A stretch of DNA of 64,000 nt, from positions 248,001 to 312,000 of the forward strand of contig JAISJP010000007.1 of NCBI GenBank assembly GCA_031261455.1, read 5' to 3'. A model generated the notes under the pieces. That model ran no database searches and had not been told where the DNA came from. It was given only the letters and a program-made list of their open reading frames with translations. The stretch is from Propionibacteriaceae bacterium (GTDB lineage Bacteria > Actinomycetota > Actinomycetes > Propionibacteriales > Propionibacteriaceae). Position numbers and translations under genes: made by a program. Shown here one piece after another: positions 49,201 through 55,866 of the stretch (the first letter of the stretch is position 1; each line of letters begins with the position of its first letter).

Positions 49201-49963
49201 CTTCAGAGTTCACCATCATCAGACCGTAGCCTTCACCAATTGTGGTGGCTGTGTCTTCGGTACCGAAGTTTTGGAAGATCTGATTCGTGCCGTTAAACCC
49301 CATCACTGTAGAACAAGTTCCAGAGTTGGTGCTCCAGCATTGGTCACCATCAACCCAAAAACCCACACGGTTTTGCAAATCGACGGTCAGATTATTGGCG
49401 GAGAAGTACAGCATCGTGGTCCGCTCGCCATAGGTAGCATCAGTTACACCGCCAAGCACGCTCACAGTGTTATTGCCGGCAGCGTTGTACGGCAACATAC
49501 CGTTAAAGCCTGATTCTTGAGCATGTCTGGAACCGCCGTTGTGGCTGTCGTCAAGCGGAGCGATGGCCCAGTTGGCCTGTTTCACATTCCAAGAGCTGTA
49601 GGGATTAAGACCGGTCAGGGAGCCAGCCAACGTTGCCTCTGCAGGGGTGATCAGAATAGCGTCATTGGGGTGCGCGGCGCTCCATGCATTTGCCTCTTGC
49701 GTGGCGGCTAACAGAGTACAACTCCCCTGTGGCGCACCAGACGCGTTAGTCGTGGAAGTTGCACAGACACCATCACCGGGGTTGGCATCAGACCACCACC
49801 GCACATCAGTGAAATAGAAGATCTTGTCGTATGCCCCTACAACTTTGGATGCAGCCCCGGCCGGAGCGGCCAGATTGATCAGTCCTGCTAGCGCCAAGGC
49901 CACTGCGACAGCGACCGCCCCTACCTTACGAATAAGCACTAAAGTCGATGCCTTCTCGGTCAT
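40256..49963 (-). CDS. Giant LPNTG surface adhesin with beta-helix and Ig-like repeats
   Basis: 3235 residues, about 15% of the window. Signal peptide 1-38 (AVAVALALAGLINLAAPAGAA). Residues about 150-560 form a right-handed beta-helix (NNLTVDLQN, RNITIRNGYI, ENLQIINNTFED). An Ig/Big-type region with Thr-Val-Ala-Pro motifs spans about 580-990. From about 990 to 2925 there is a long array of invasin/intimin-type Ig domains (units such as VTVTLRDVNDN or DVSVTLKDAFGNVVTSV, and GPVSLADSLI). Two Ig-like units with GxPGNTIxxTDxNG follow (about 2925-3095). LPNTG at about 3192-3196, a hydrophobic segment and a KRR tail complete a sortase signal. Some units are nearly identical at DNA level. AGAGGA is 6 nt before the ATG. 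Probably an adhesin; the ligand is unknown. Confidence 0.92.
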   Translation of the reverse strand: MTEKASTLVLIRKVGAVAVAVALALAGLINLAAPAGAASKVVGAYDKIFYFTDVRWWSDANPGDGVCATSTTNASGAPQGSCTLLAATQEANAWSAAHPNDAILITPAEATLAGSLTGLNPYSSWNVKQANWAIAPLDDSHNGGSRHAQESGFNGMLPYNAAGNNTVSVLGGVTDATYGERTTMLYFSANNLTVDLQNRVGFWVDGDQCWSTNSGTCSTVMGFNGTNQIFQNFGTEDTATTIGEGYGLMMVNSEGDVYVGQNARNITIRNGYIGNLHTTHSAMGVGGTYANERGIVIVGGAQDVLIDNVAVDSLAGSGIALVPNKTDTATSATPIKNLTIQNCNISMSGKQASGNSSYLGVGISGIVGRNASDNSLGSTVPPTVENLQIINNTFEDFPMTDAFGDATPSSDLDRSVPMNLSFVKIRGTQSKINGNTIIFDWTENKTIGAQFADVRKAAIIISNSNTPLEIANNSFSHTDNFNNPQFAAISLAFFNDSYSGPISDVWIHDNTVSGWGTAANATIIRARAQGNTSSISYLAERNTSPNSLSTTTATPENDTGNTPSNPIDNAGPNTTVRSNNNVKTWYPSNATVSGSQLSLTVNPPSGGTGNDPVYPVQLDVYASPAGVSNAASGMASYVGRVTITSAAAATVTLPYAGGAAGYVRLQTIDANGNSSQMSRVATATGNDTVAPMLWIDRRPAQPSPTSLRKLSFTMMSSEPLNGGANAITPAMFTNAGTAGAFSSVVVAPLSSTDSNTQWLVTFTVDQSGTVIPTVAAGVVSDLSGNPNAATNTLGLVNPAGDDGKRYAPSNFVGSPTNNGVGYAIDALPGGNLVDYVSPIYMDDTAAVLAEGQPADSLMVNLTTNAVGTANVAPVAYIYVKAISDGVTPDSTVNPVTQTALSVPQNVNDIATQVPNNPDLGSVDPYGSAGNATTQTLITPIDVGVPIDLLAVDNAIVDGARSVSAHLQVISADPNYNGLTLPNISFTVADNDAPSATVSTIVTTVDNAIANDMATDTVVLTVKNAAGVVVQNAKYTLTIPADVTIRSAQAGGAQPGSATISGQTVVGYTGSAGTVTLTLSSLKSAAYPVSATIGALADGSDAATVGSGTTATFVPGPVNLAHSTIQASPTIVTVVDTSTVTVTLRDVNDNIVTTENDASKVVITTSLGNLTAVSGSAGVFTATVSSSTTGTANLGLSYNGTPATGPSSSATVKFTVGVVDPGQSGLTTVITDGSSSVDADGLHSWTATITPKDASGNAISGITDFALNNLNGVVASTVTESLSNPGTYTALLTSTTAQTVTGISATTGGVTFGAATVEFVPGPVSASQSLLNVSVTGGGSIAVAGVGSWTATITTKDAQGNLIDNLTGITLNNLGNVQATAPVRMYPGIYMSLLTSDVAGVTSGITATAQGVTFGNASVTFVAGVPDFTKTKIEIGVLGPVIVGDFTDPDPDNTAGSHEITVTVVDAFYNPIVGADVTLVGTPTTGLNYPTAPQATDASGKARFEIWSLSDGAFPFGATVTYGNSTDPVTQDNDGANDGTVYARFDPDAPSYLTSTLSVTDVDKIAGVQTHTATVTLFDKHGNNVSTSGECISALVAGDAANIAGLVVGAVSEGPAGVCSYAVSSTKAGTFVLHAYIGANELIDINGSPAEVTFVAGPADASTSTLSVDHTTVSTDDPLGVTATATVLDAYGNPVANETVTFSLTGGTPAVGASGSTVGVLSSATCDTDGTGQCFVAVPSTVAGTVDLNASITAGAITGSPKSLTYTSGAIDLASSTITAQTPKTVEETSLVTITLRDMNGNVVTSAVLSQLVLLPSAGSNTDTPTGSNGVFTANMNSHIVGNYTVGFSYGGNDAAATAPVQFTVGVVDLDASTIDAVPVQVLADGTAASSITVTLTDQYGNVVTSVQSGVAVTTSFGTLSLVTGANGVFGATLTSAAAGDASLGFTYNVPPVTAGTQTAHVEFIVGSICGQGCTPTPGVDADHQTRVVVTTNNQTADDNAEDIATAYAFDISGNPVAGAAITITPDAGLHLVAGTYTTEADGSVAIPFTSAVASIHDASFLIGGVVAQTGPSVSMTFVPGPVSLANSTIVVTPNPTSVDSTATVEVTLYDANHNLITAIGAADVTISVATGGAGLTGSVSKSGLSVYSQTLASTVAGSGTVTFAVAAVIGTAPTAAYTFTHGAVDLANTLIELDPASQTVGYDIGVTLTLRDSFGNVISDVAPTNVSLVTTFATASSVVLNGPAGTYEATLSSPVVGNDVVGAAVVGALGVSPTEAYEFVNGVLDPNNSELLIDPATTPVGDTTSAGATVTVIARDVNGFGITGLTGFTLSLPGDVVVGVWTDNNDGTYDATITSTLAAAYTGVTATSGSATFGDADVEFVAGPVSLADSLITVDPASQTAGSLIDVSVTLKDAFGNVVTSVAAGDVTLTPSFGNGSALTLVSGVYVGTLSSTAAGTGTVGFTVTSVSGTSPTAAYGFTTGAVCGLACTPDVSVDADHQTRVVVTTNNQIADGTAQDVVTAYAFDVHGNPIAGAAVMATPAAGLSLVPGTYLSGADGSVTVPFTSTVAAGHDVSFTIGGEDPRSGSPATLTFVAGPVSLADSLISVDPASQTAGSLIDVSVTLKDAFGNVVTSVAAANVALTPSFGSASGLTLTSGSYKGTLSSTAVGTGTVGFTVASVSGTSPTAAYGFTAGAVCGSGCTPAPGVDADHQTRVVVTTNNQIANGTAQDVVTAYAFDANGNAVSGATVAAVPGTGLSLVAGTYVSGGDGSAHYTTDASGSVTAPFTSTVAGSHTASFTIDGVAPQTGSPATLAFVAGPPDSAQSTLSVVITDTAHNTVVADGIESYTATVTAKDAQGNLISGLVSNISLVGLSADATVSSWTETSPGVYTATVISTAAAANAGVSAQIGSASGVGPAQTVTFIAPPAVPAITSPTGNSSTTSSTPTITGDNGTPGNTITVTDENGDVLCTAIVAPEGTWSCAPTTPLPDGEHSVKATETDPDGRVAGPSAEVTFNVDSSIPAPPKVNTPTDGKTITGTGEPGNTIDITDGNGNTLCTTTVAPDGTWSCIPANPPAEGSVITVTQTNPLGNTSSGVDIRIGMPYVALDVKNMQHGSQTEQIARGYNFQPGEVVTATMHSDPLDLGTQVANTNGQVVFTWTVPAATPVGTHEVVLDGSRSGQVSDTFNITAAPGLPNTGAQGGTTGALGMLALSALVLLACCATVASKRRYTDGQTL
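41748..42836. repeat. In-frame tandem duplication (636-bp period) inside the adhesin gene
   Basis: The block from 41748 recurs 636 bp (212 codons, two Ig domains) further along. Examples: CTGATGATCA at 41831 and 42467; GCGTCCTTCAACG at 42087 and 42723. One run of about 73 bp (42077-42149) is identical in both copies. A third, more diverged copy of the DHQTRVVVTTNNQ segment lies near 43936-44050. Confidence 0.85.
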
Positions 49964-50050
49964 AAGTTTCCTCTTGTTTTACGCTACAAACTGACATGAG
50001 CGCACACAAAACGTTTCACAAGCGCCCCCACAACTGATGTGATACTACTA

Positions 50051-50079
50051 ATTGTATATGCCGTTTCCGCGTCATTCAA
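50051..50079 (-). promoter_or_regulatory. Candidate promoter of the giant adhesin gene
   Basis: Minus strand: TTGAAT (complement of 50074-50079), exactly 17 bp, TACAAT (complement of 50051-50056). Gives a leader of about 80 nt to the ATG at 49963. The gap 49964-50526 otherwise holds a REP-like repeat (50205-50277) and no gene I can support. Confidence 0.6.
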
Positions 50080-50204
50080 ACTCTGTCGATTACCTTCGAC
50101 CACGAGGTCGGATTTCGTCACGATTCGCGTGATCGCAACAAGATATCCAGTCGATTCAAATCGTTGAGCGAAAACGCACGTAGTTGAGGTCCTGCCGGGC
50201 GCCT

Positions 50205-50277
50205 ATGGATCCTCGACTTCGCGCAGGATGACGGAGGGTCCAGGCAGGATGACGGAGGAGTTCGCGCAGAATCACGG
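50205..50277. repeat. REP-like element, locus 1
   Basis: Contains ATGGATCCTCGACTTCGCGC, then AGGATGACGGAGG, a second GCAGGATGACGGAGG and a third partial GCGCAGAATCACGGA. Same family as 58743-58880 and 60856-60886, with consensus near GGATyCTGCGAC..GCGCAGrATGACGG. Intergenic. Confidence 0.65.
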
Positions 50278-50526
50278 ACCACACCCTCTCGTCAAGCTGC
50301 GCGTGGTAGCAGCATCCCATTCACGGACCGTGCAAACTCTCAACCACACGTCATTGGCGATGATTGAAAACGCTGCATCTGCGACTAGACTCACGGGTGG
50401 CGAGAGTTGGGCCTCACTTGGCGTCAACTCAATCGCTAAACTCGTCTGACTAGCCGAGAGACTGTCTACCAACCAAGGAGCCCACCGGGTTTGTTTATGC
50501 CGTAACGGTAAGGGGGTGTTTCGTAA

Positions 50527-51468
50527 ATGCGCAGCACGTACATAACGCAAGACTCACATCTCACTGAGATTGACACCATCACACCAGGGTGCTTCGTCAA
50601 TCTAGTAAACCCCACCCAGGCAGAGTTGAGACAGGTTGCAGAAGAACTGCACCTCGACATTGACGACCTCTCCGCCCCGTTGGACATTGAGGAACGTTCG
50701 CGCGCCGATGTTGAAGACGACTACCTCGTCATTATTGTTGACGTCCCGATCATTGAGACGGACTTTGGCAAAGAGACCTACACCACCATCCCACTGGGCA
50801 TTATTGTCACCCAAGACACTGTGGTGACGACGTGTAGCCAAGACGTGCCCATCGTGTCTGACTTCCTGCGTCGTCCGGAACGCGGGTTTTCGACAGTGAA
50901 ACGCACCCGGTTTGTGTACCAACTGCTGCACAAGACAGCCACGTACTACAACCGCTACCTGCGGCTGATCGATAAGCGCTCCGACGTGATCGAGCACCAA
51001 CTGCACCTGTCCATGCGAAACTCCGAGTTGATCGAGTTGATGGAGTTGAGCAAGTCGCTGGTGTACTTCTCCACGTCTCTGCGCACCAACTCGCAGATGC
51101 AGAACAAGCTCAAGCGCCTCACATTTCTGCCAACATTTGCGGACGACGAGGAGTTGCAGGAAGACGTCGGCGAAGAGACCGATCAGGCCATCGAGATGAC
51201 GCAGATCTACTCCGGCATTCTGTCGGGCATGATGGATGCGTTTGCGTCGATTGTGAGCAACAACCAGAACACAGTGATGAAGTTCTTGGCTATCGTGACC
51301 ATCATCTTGGCTGTGCCAAACATCATCTTCTCGGCCTACGGCATGAACCTCAGTTCGACAGGTATGCCGTTCTCCAGCGTCTGGTGGGGTTTCGCCATTG
51401 TTGTCGGCTTGGCGTTCATGATCGCTGGTCTAGTTGCTGCTGGCTTCAGAGCCAAAAAGTGGTTCTGA
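50527..51468 (+). CDS. corA: CorA family divalent cation transporter
   Basis: 313 residues. A soluble N-terminal domain of about 240 residues, rich in helices and acidic residues, is followed by two transmembrane helices near the C-terminus. The GMN signature is present as SAYGMNLSS (about residue 273-275), the mark of Mg2+/Co2+ channels that assemble as pentamers. AAGGGGGTG precedes the ATG by 9 nt. No magnesium riboswitch is visible upstream. The C-terminal AKKWF-stop is duplicated 41 nt downstream. Divergent from the adhesin gene. Confidence 0.93.
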   Translation: MRSTYITQDSHLTEIDTITPGCFVNLVNPTQAELRQVAEELHLDIDDLSAPLDIEERSRADVEDDYLVIIVDVPIIETDFGKETYTTIPLGIIVTQDTVVTTCSQDVPIVSDFLRRPERGFSTVKRTRFVYQLLHKTATYYNRYLRLIDKRSDVIEHQLHLSMRNSELIELMELSKSLVYFSTSLRTNSQMQNKLKRLTFLPTFADDEELQEDVGEETDQAIEMTQIYSGILSGMMDAFASIVSNNQNTVMKFLAIVTIILAVPNIIFSAYGMNLSSTGMPFSSVWWGFAIVVGLAFMIAGLVAAGFRAKKWF

Positions 51469-51491
51469 AGCCCGACAACAGGCACTGTCTC

Positions 51492-51509
51492 GCGAAGAAG
51501 TGGTTCTGA
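51492..51509 (+). pseudogene. Relic copy of the 3' end of corA
   Basis: GCGAAGAAGTGGTTCTGA repeats the last 18 bases of corA (51451-51468, GCCAAAAAGTGGTTCTGA) with two changes, both synonymous, so both read AKKWF-stop. They are 41 nt apart and out of frame with each other. Confidence 0.55.
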
Positions 51510-51516
51510 GCGCAGT

Positions 51517-51849
51517 CTAGTCGCGACCGAAGAGACCGGGGCCGCGGGGGGCTTCTCCGGGAGGTCCACCTACGGAGTCGCCACCTAATGCGGGTTGGGC
51601 GCTGGCGCGATACACCACGGGAACTCCGGCAAGAACGGGGATCAGGTCGGCGTTGATTCGGGCGGCCCAGAGGTGCTCCAGCAACTCAAAGAACTGGGGC
51701 ATCTCAATGGCCCCGGTGGCAAAGGCTTCTTTCAGGCGTTCAGAGATGTCGTTGCGGTCTTTCTCAGCAACCGCCTGATTTGGGGCGTTGACGAATCGCG
51801 ACTCAATCGGTGAACCGGACAAGGCACCTCTCCCCTCTTCAACTTCCAT
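51517..51849 (-). CDS. DUF1707-like (SHOCT-related) small protein
   Basis: 110 residues. The central helical part (KDRNDISERLKEAFATGAIEMPQFFELLEHLWAARINADLIPVLAGVP) resembles DUF1707, the short N-terminal domain of many actinobacterial membrane proteins, with aligned R..v.eRL..A...G.l...EF..rl..a..A.t..eL..l..dlP. Here it is the whole protein, with a Gly/Pro-rich tail (GGPPGEAPRGPG) and no membrane span. I chose ATG 51849; a TTG-initiated longer form to 51870 is less likely. Role unknown. Confidence 0.65.
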   Translation of the reverse strand: MEVEEGRGALSGSPIESRFVNAPNQAVAEKDRNDISERLKEAFATGAIEMPQFFELLEHLWAARINADLIPVLAGVPVVYRASAQPALGGDSVGGPPGEAPRGPGLFGRD

Positions 51850-51954
51850 GATACTTAGCCCGTGGGTCAATTACGTCCCAGAAAACCCGTCTGCGGCGCG
51901 CGCGGCACGCCCACAGGACATAAACCAAGTCTAGCCACAGGTAAGCTTGATCAC

Positions 51955-52224
51955 ATGAGCGAACAGCATCTTCAAATCCAGATGGCACAAACCGAGTCGG
52001 TTGGCGTGTATGCGGACTTTGTGCGCGCTTGGCACACCAAGGATGCCTTTGTGCTCGACTTTGCTTCCCTGATGGAGCCGGCGGCGCAAACGGATGACGG
52101 CGTACTCATCAAGGCCACCGTGGTTTCGCGGGTGCGTGTGCCACCGTCCCAAGTGTTTGAGTTAATGAAAGCCCTTGAGGCGCAGCTCAGCGCGTGGGAA
52201 AAAGAGACCGGTCAGCGCACGTAG
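51955..52224 (+). CDS. DUF3467 family protein
   Basis: 89 residues. The sequence VYADFVRAWHTKDAFVLDFASL followed by KATVVSRVRVPPSQVFELMKALEAQLSAWEKETG fits the small DUF3467 family found in bacteria and archaea, of unknown function. The ATG at 51955 has TAAGCT 7 nt upstream, again leaderless; the frame is open to 51862 but without similarity. Divergent from the DUF1707-like gene. Confidence 0.75.
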   Translation: MSEQHLQIQMAQTESVGVYADFVRAWHTKDAFVLDFASLMEPAAQTDDGVLIKATVVSRVRVPPSQVFELMKALEAQLSAWEKETGQRT

Positions 52225-52376
52225 CTCTGGGCTGCACCGAACACGTCCTAACCGGCCAACACGAGACTTCAGCTAGTCGCCGAAGTTCGGCCATTACTCA
52301 GGCGCGCTTGGGCGTCACCAAAATAGACTAGATAGATACGTTGCAAGAAAAAGAGAGACGGGCAACAGAGATCAAG

Positions 52377-53633
52377 ATGACAACAGAACTGTTCGAGAAG
52401 TACGAGTCGCAAGTTCGCTCGTACTGCCGTTCCTTCCCCACCGTATTTACCCGCGCGAAGGGTTCGCTGCTGTGGGACACGGACGGTCGCGAGTACATCG
52501 ACTTTTTCAACGGCGCCGGGGCGCTTAACTATGGTCACAACCCCGACTTCATCAAGGCGCGCATCGCTGACTACTTGGCGAGCGACGGCATCATGCATGC
52601 TCTTGACATGTATACCGTGCCCAAGGCGCACTTTATTGATGTGCTTGAGAACCAGATTCTGATCCCCAAGGGTCTTGACTACAAGGTTCAGTTCCCTGGA
52701 CCTACTGGCACCAACGCCGTTGAGGCAGCGCTCAAGTTGGCCCGCAAGGTAAAGGGCCGCTCCAACGTGTTTGCGCTCATGGGTGCGTTCCATGGGATGA
52801 CGCTTGGTTCCCTGTCCCTCACCACTGACTGGGGTTCGCGCGCTGGTGCGGGCGTGGCGCTACATGACGTGACGCACGTGCCCGCCCCTTACCAGTACGG
52901 CGACGAGTTTGCCTTGAATTACATTGAGATGCTGCTCACCGACGATCACTCGGCCACATCGAAGCCTGCCGCGATCATCATTGAAACGGTTCAAGCTGAG
53001 GGCGGCGTGTACGTGTTCTCCAATGAGTACCTGCAGGGTCTGCGGCGCATCTGTGACGAGCATGGCGTTCTGCTGGTGGTTGATGACATCCAGATTGGCT
53101 GCGGACGCACCGGCACCTTCTTCAGCTTTGAGCGTAGCGGTGTGGTGCCGGACATCGTCACCCTGTCAAAGTCCATCGGTGGTTACGGAATGCCGTTTGC
53201 GCTTACCCTGTTCAAACCGGAGTTGGACGTGTGGTCGCCGGGTGAACACAACGGCACCTTCCGAGGCAACCAGTTGGCTATCGTCGCCGCAACCGGTGGT
53301 TTGGAGTTGTCGCTCGCTGAGGACGTTCCCGGCGGCGCGGCGCGGCGCGGAGAAGTCATCGGCACCTATCTGCGCGAACAGGTAGCTCCCCTGCTGAACC
53401 GCATTCCACAGGCGGACGTTCGGGGAATCGGATGCATCTGGGGCGTGGATGTGCGCTCCGGAGAGACGGCAGCAGCGATCACCCGCGAGTGCTTCGAGAA
53501 CGGAGTCATTATGGAGCGCGCCGGACGCGATAACGGTGTGGTCAAGCTGATGCCCAGCCTGCTGATTCCTGACGAGGAACTGCTTGCCGGGTTGAAAGTG
53601 CTACGTGACGCCACGGCAAAAGTTCTCGCATGA
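52377..53633 (+). CDS. Class III aminotransferase, EctB-like (diaminobutyrate--2-oxoglutarate type)
   Basis: 418 residues, PLP-dependent. EctB-like throughout: YESQVRSYCRSFPTVFTRAKG, FFNGAGALNYGHNPD, KVQFPGPTGTNAVEAALKLARK, IETVQAEGG, LLVVDDIQIGCGRTGTFFSFE, the PLP lysine in TLSKSIGGYGMP, and VWSPGEHNGTFRGNQLA. Such enzymes transfer an amino group between glutamate and aspartate semialdehyde to make 2,4-diaminobutyrate. No ectA or ectC follows, so ectoine synthesis is unlikely from this locus. It lies 82 bp upstream of a MurT/GatD-like pair on the same strand. ATG 52377 chosen; TAGACT at 52325-52330 could be the promoter box. The substrate is inferred. Confidence 0.85.
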   Translation: MTTELFEKYESQVRSYCRSFPTVFTRAKGSLLWDTDGREYIDFFNGAGALNYGHNPDFIKARIADYLASDGIMHALDMYTVPKAHFIDVLENQILIPKGLDYKVQFPGPTGTNAVEAALKLARKVKGRSNVFALMGAFHGMTLGSLSLTTDWGSRAGAGVALHDVTHVPAPYQYGDEFALNYIEMLLTDDHSATSKPAAIIIETVQAEGGVYVFSNEYLQGLRRICDEHGVLLVVDDIQIGCGRTGTFFSFERSGVVPDIVTLSKSIGGYGMPFALTLFKPELDVWSPGEHNGTFRGNQLAIVAATGGLELSLAEDVPGGAARRGEVIGTYLREQVAPLLNRIPQADVRGIGCIWGVDVRSGETAAAITRECFENGVIMERAGRDNGVVKLMPSLLIPDEELLAGLKVLRDATAKVLA

Positions 53634-53715
53634 GGGTGCCTCCCTGCCCGCTGAACTGCGGAACGCAAACCCAAGCGCGAACGCACACCCGAATCCAGAC
53701 GTGGACAGAGTGTAG

Positions 53716-55080
53716 GTGAGAGTGGTGGCTGAAGTCCTGTTCTTCATCGCTCTGTGGGTGTCCAAGGCTGTTGGGCTACTGCTCCGGCTACTTGGCAAGA
53801 ACGCCACCCAACTGCCCGGACGCATCGCGATCATCATCTGCCCCACTTTCTTGACGCGGCTGCGCAAACCGGCGCACATCATTGCCGTCACCGGCACCAA
53901 CGGCAAAACCACTACTGCCAACATGATTACAGATGCGCTGGTGTTGCTGCGTCATCAGGTGACCAGCAACGCGTTCGGGTCAAATCTGAACCACGGGGTA
54001 GCGAGCGCTTTGTTGCGCGATGCCACCCTCTTCGGCGCTGCCAGAAGAGACTACGGGGTCTTCGAGGTGGATGAAATCTCGGTGGGCAAGGTTCTCGGTC
54101 CGGTTCATGCCGACGTCGTTGTTGTCACTAACCTTTTCCGCGACTCGATCTACCGCAACGCCCACCCCGGCTATATCGCTGGCTTCCTAGATGCGGGTCT
54201 GCCCGATGACGCCACACTGGTGCTGAATGGGGACGATATCCTGGTGTCCGGGCTCCGCCCATCCGCCTCCAAGCGAGTGTTTTTTTCGGTGAGTCCGCTG
54301 CCCGGAGAGCCGCCCAGTCCGCCGAATCTGGTGATTGACGCGCGCACCTGTCCAAGGTGCGATGCAGAACTGGTCTTCGATTTCAGACGCTATCATCACA
54401 TCGGCCGGGTTCACTGCCCGGTCTGTGGCTATCATTCCCCTTCTGCTGACTATCTGGTCACAGATGCCTCCGCAGGGCAGTTGACTCTCGAGACGTACGG
54501 TATCCAGTCGCGCTACCCACTGGTGGACGCGGGAGTGACCAGTATCTACAACGAGGTGGCGGTGATCGCGGGCTTGCGCGAGCTTGGACTGAAATCCGAA
54601 GACCTGGCGAGAGCCCTAGCACGCGTCCACGTCACCGACAATCGTCTCGAAGTGATTCAGGCGGGCGGCAAGAGAATCGTGCTGCAGGCGGCGAAGGGAA
54701 CGCCGGTGGCCGCGTCGCGAGTGTTTGCAGATGTCTCCGCTGGTCCGGGCCGCAAGGCGGTGATCACATTTCTTGATGACGCTCACGACGCCGCCGACAG
54801 CACCGAGAACATCACCTGGCTCTACGATGCCGATTTCGAACTCTTGGTCGACCCGAGCATCGCTCAAGTGGTCGTGGGAGGCAAACGACACCTCGATTTC
54901 GCGCTGCGACTCGACCTCGCCGGGCTACCTGCGGAGCGGCTGGTCAGCGTGCTCGATCCGAAAACTACCGCCGACTTGATTGAGTTGAGTGACATCGACA
55001 CGATCTACGTGCTATATGATCTCTTCAACGGCTCCACCGCTCACGTGATCGGTCAGCGACTCAAGGAGCGCCTAGCATGA
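53716..55080 (+). CDS. murT: MurT-like Mur ligase with Cys4 zinc ribbon
   Basis: 454 residues. A hydrophobic N-terminus (about 5-26) precedes the Mur ligase ATP-binding loop TGTNGKTT at 59-66. The MurT-specific zinc ribbon inside the central domain has C212-x2-C215 and C234-x2-C237. The C-terminal DUF1727 domain carries ITWLYDADFELL, where MurT has the Asp that activates ammonia. In MurT/GatD the ligase adenylylates lipid II D-glutamate, which is then amidated to D-isoglutamine. GTG start. It overlaps the next gene by 4 bp (ATGA), so the two are coupled. The partner lacks glutaminase residues, so the reaction here may differ. Confidence 0.85.
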   Translation: MRVVAEVLFFIALWVSKAVGLLLRLLGKNATQLPGRIAIIICPTFLTRLRKPAHIIAVTGTNGKTTTANMITDALVLLRHQVTSNAFGSNLNHGVASALLRDATLFGAARRDYGVFEVDEISVGKVLGPVHADVVVVTNLFRDSIYRNAHPGYIAGFLDAGLPDDATLVLNGDDILVSGLRPSASKRVFFSVSPLPGEPPSPPNLVIDARTCPRCDAELVFDFRRYHHIGRVHCPVCGYHSPSADYLVTDASAGQLTLETYGIQSRYPLVDAGVTSIYNEVAVIAGLRELGLKSEDLARALARVHVTDNRLEVIQAGGKRIVLQAAKGTPVAASRVFADVSAGPGRKAVITFLDDAHDAADSTENITWLYDADFELLVDPSIAQVVVGGKRHLDFALRLDLAGLPAERLVSVLDPKTTADLIELSDIDTIYVLYDLFNGSTAHVIGQRLKERLA

Positions 55081-55802
55081 AAATCGAAGTGCTCTACCCC
55101 GAACTGGCCTGCCTTTACGGCGACCCGGGCAACTGCCTGTTTCTGCGCCGTTCACGTCCCGACGCTCAGATTATTAGCACCACCCTAGGAACGGCCCCTG
55201 CCTTCCCGTCCGGAGCTGTCGATCTGGTGATACTTGGCTCCATGACCGAACATGGACAGCAGGTGGTTGCCCCCGAGTTGGCCCGCCACGCCACCGCGCT
55301 GCGCGAGCAGATCGAGCGCGGAACACACTTTCTGTTCACCGGCAACGCCACCGACCTGTTGGGAACGTCCGTTGCCAACCCCCAGTTGGGCTACGAATTC
55401 GCCGGACTGGGCCTGTTTGATTTCACCGTCGAACTGGGCATGAGGGAGCGCATCAACTCCAAGTTCCTAGGAGAGATCGACCATGAACCGATAGTCGGTT
55501 TCAAGAGTCAGTTCAGTCACGTCCGTGTCCCCGAGCCGCACAAGTTGGAGTTTTTCGCCAGCACAATCCGCGGAGTGGGTCTTTGTGCCGGTGTTGACGA
55601 GGGCGTGCGGATGAACAATCTCATCGGAACGCACCTCCTCGGCCCCTTGCTGCCGCTAAACCCACTGTTCACCCGGCGCCTGCTCTGCGAGATTGATGGT
55701 GTGGACACCCCCGTGGCGTTCGAGGAGACGGCCGTCGGGGCATTCGAGGCGCGTCTGGCCGAGCTTCGCGACCCTCGCATTTGGGGAGCAACGGCCCACT
55801 AG
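55077..55802 (+). CDS. GatD-like amidotransferase fold, catalytic Cys and His missing
   Basis: 241 residues. Class I (CobB/CobQ-type) amidotransferase fold: VLYPELACLYGDPGN, ILGSMTEHGQQVV, then the nucleophile elbow. Where GatD has ICGGYQFLG the protein has FTGNATDLLG, with G89 in place of the catalytic Cys and D93 in place of Gln. Where GatD has GTYLHGP, the protein reads GTHLLGP, with L188 in place of the catalytic His. The glutaminase reaction should therefore be absent. The remaining fold (GFKSQFSHV, GVRMNNLIGT) is well kept, which argues against decay. Coupled by a 4-bp overlap to the MurT-like gene. I read it as a non-hydrolysing partner of the ligase. Confidence 0.8.
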   Translation: MKIEVLYPELACLYGDPGNCLFLRRSRPDAQIISTTLGTAPAFPSGAVDLVILGSMTEHGQQVVAPELARHATALREQIERGTHFLFTGNATDLLGTSVANPQLGYEFAGLGLFDFTVELGMRERINSKFLGEIDHEPIVGFKSQFSHVRVPEPHKLEFFASTIRGVGLCAGVDEGVRMNNLIGTHLLGPLLPLNPLFTRRLLCEIDGVDTPVAFEETAVGAFEARLAELRDPRIWGATAH

Positions 55803-55866
55803 CTGTGGCCCTCACTTGGCCCCGAGGCCTGAGGCGTCCCAGCGCCGGGGCGCGTAAGATTCCTGT

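Noticed and set aside
50228..50449. 73-codon open frame in the adhesin/corA gap
   Set aside because: Starts inside REP-like repeats, no ribosome-binding site, no similarity.
50460..50526. Magnesium riboswitch upstream of corA
   Set aside because: The leader is too short and none of the M-box core motifs is visible.
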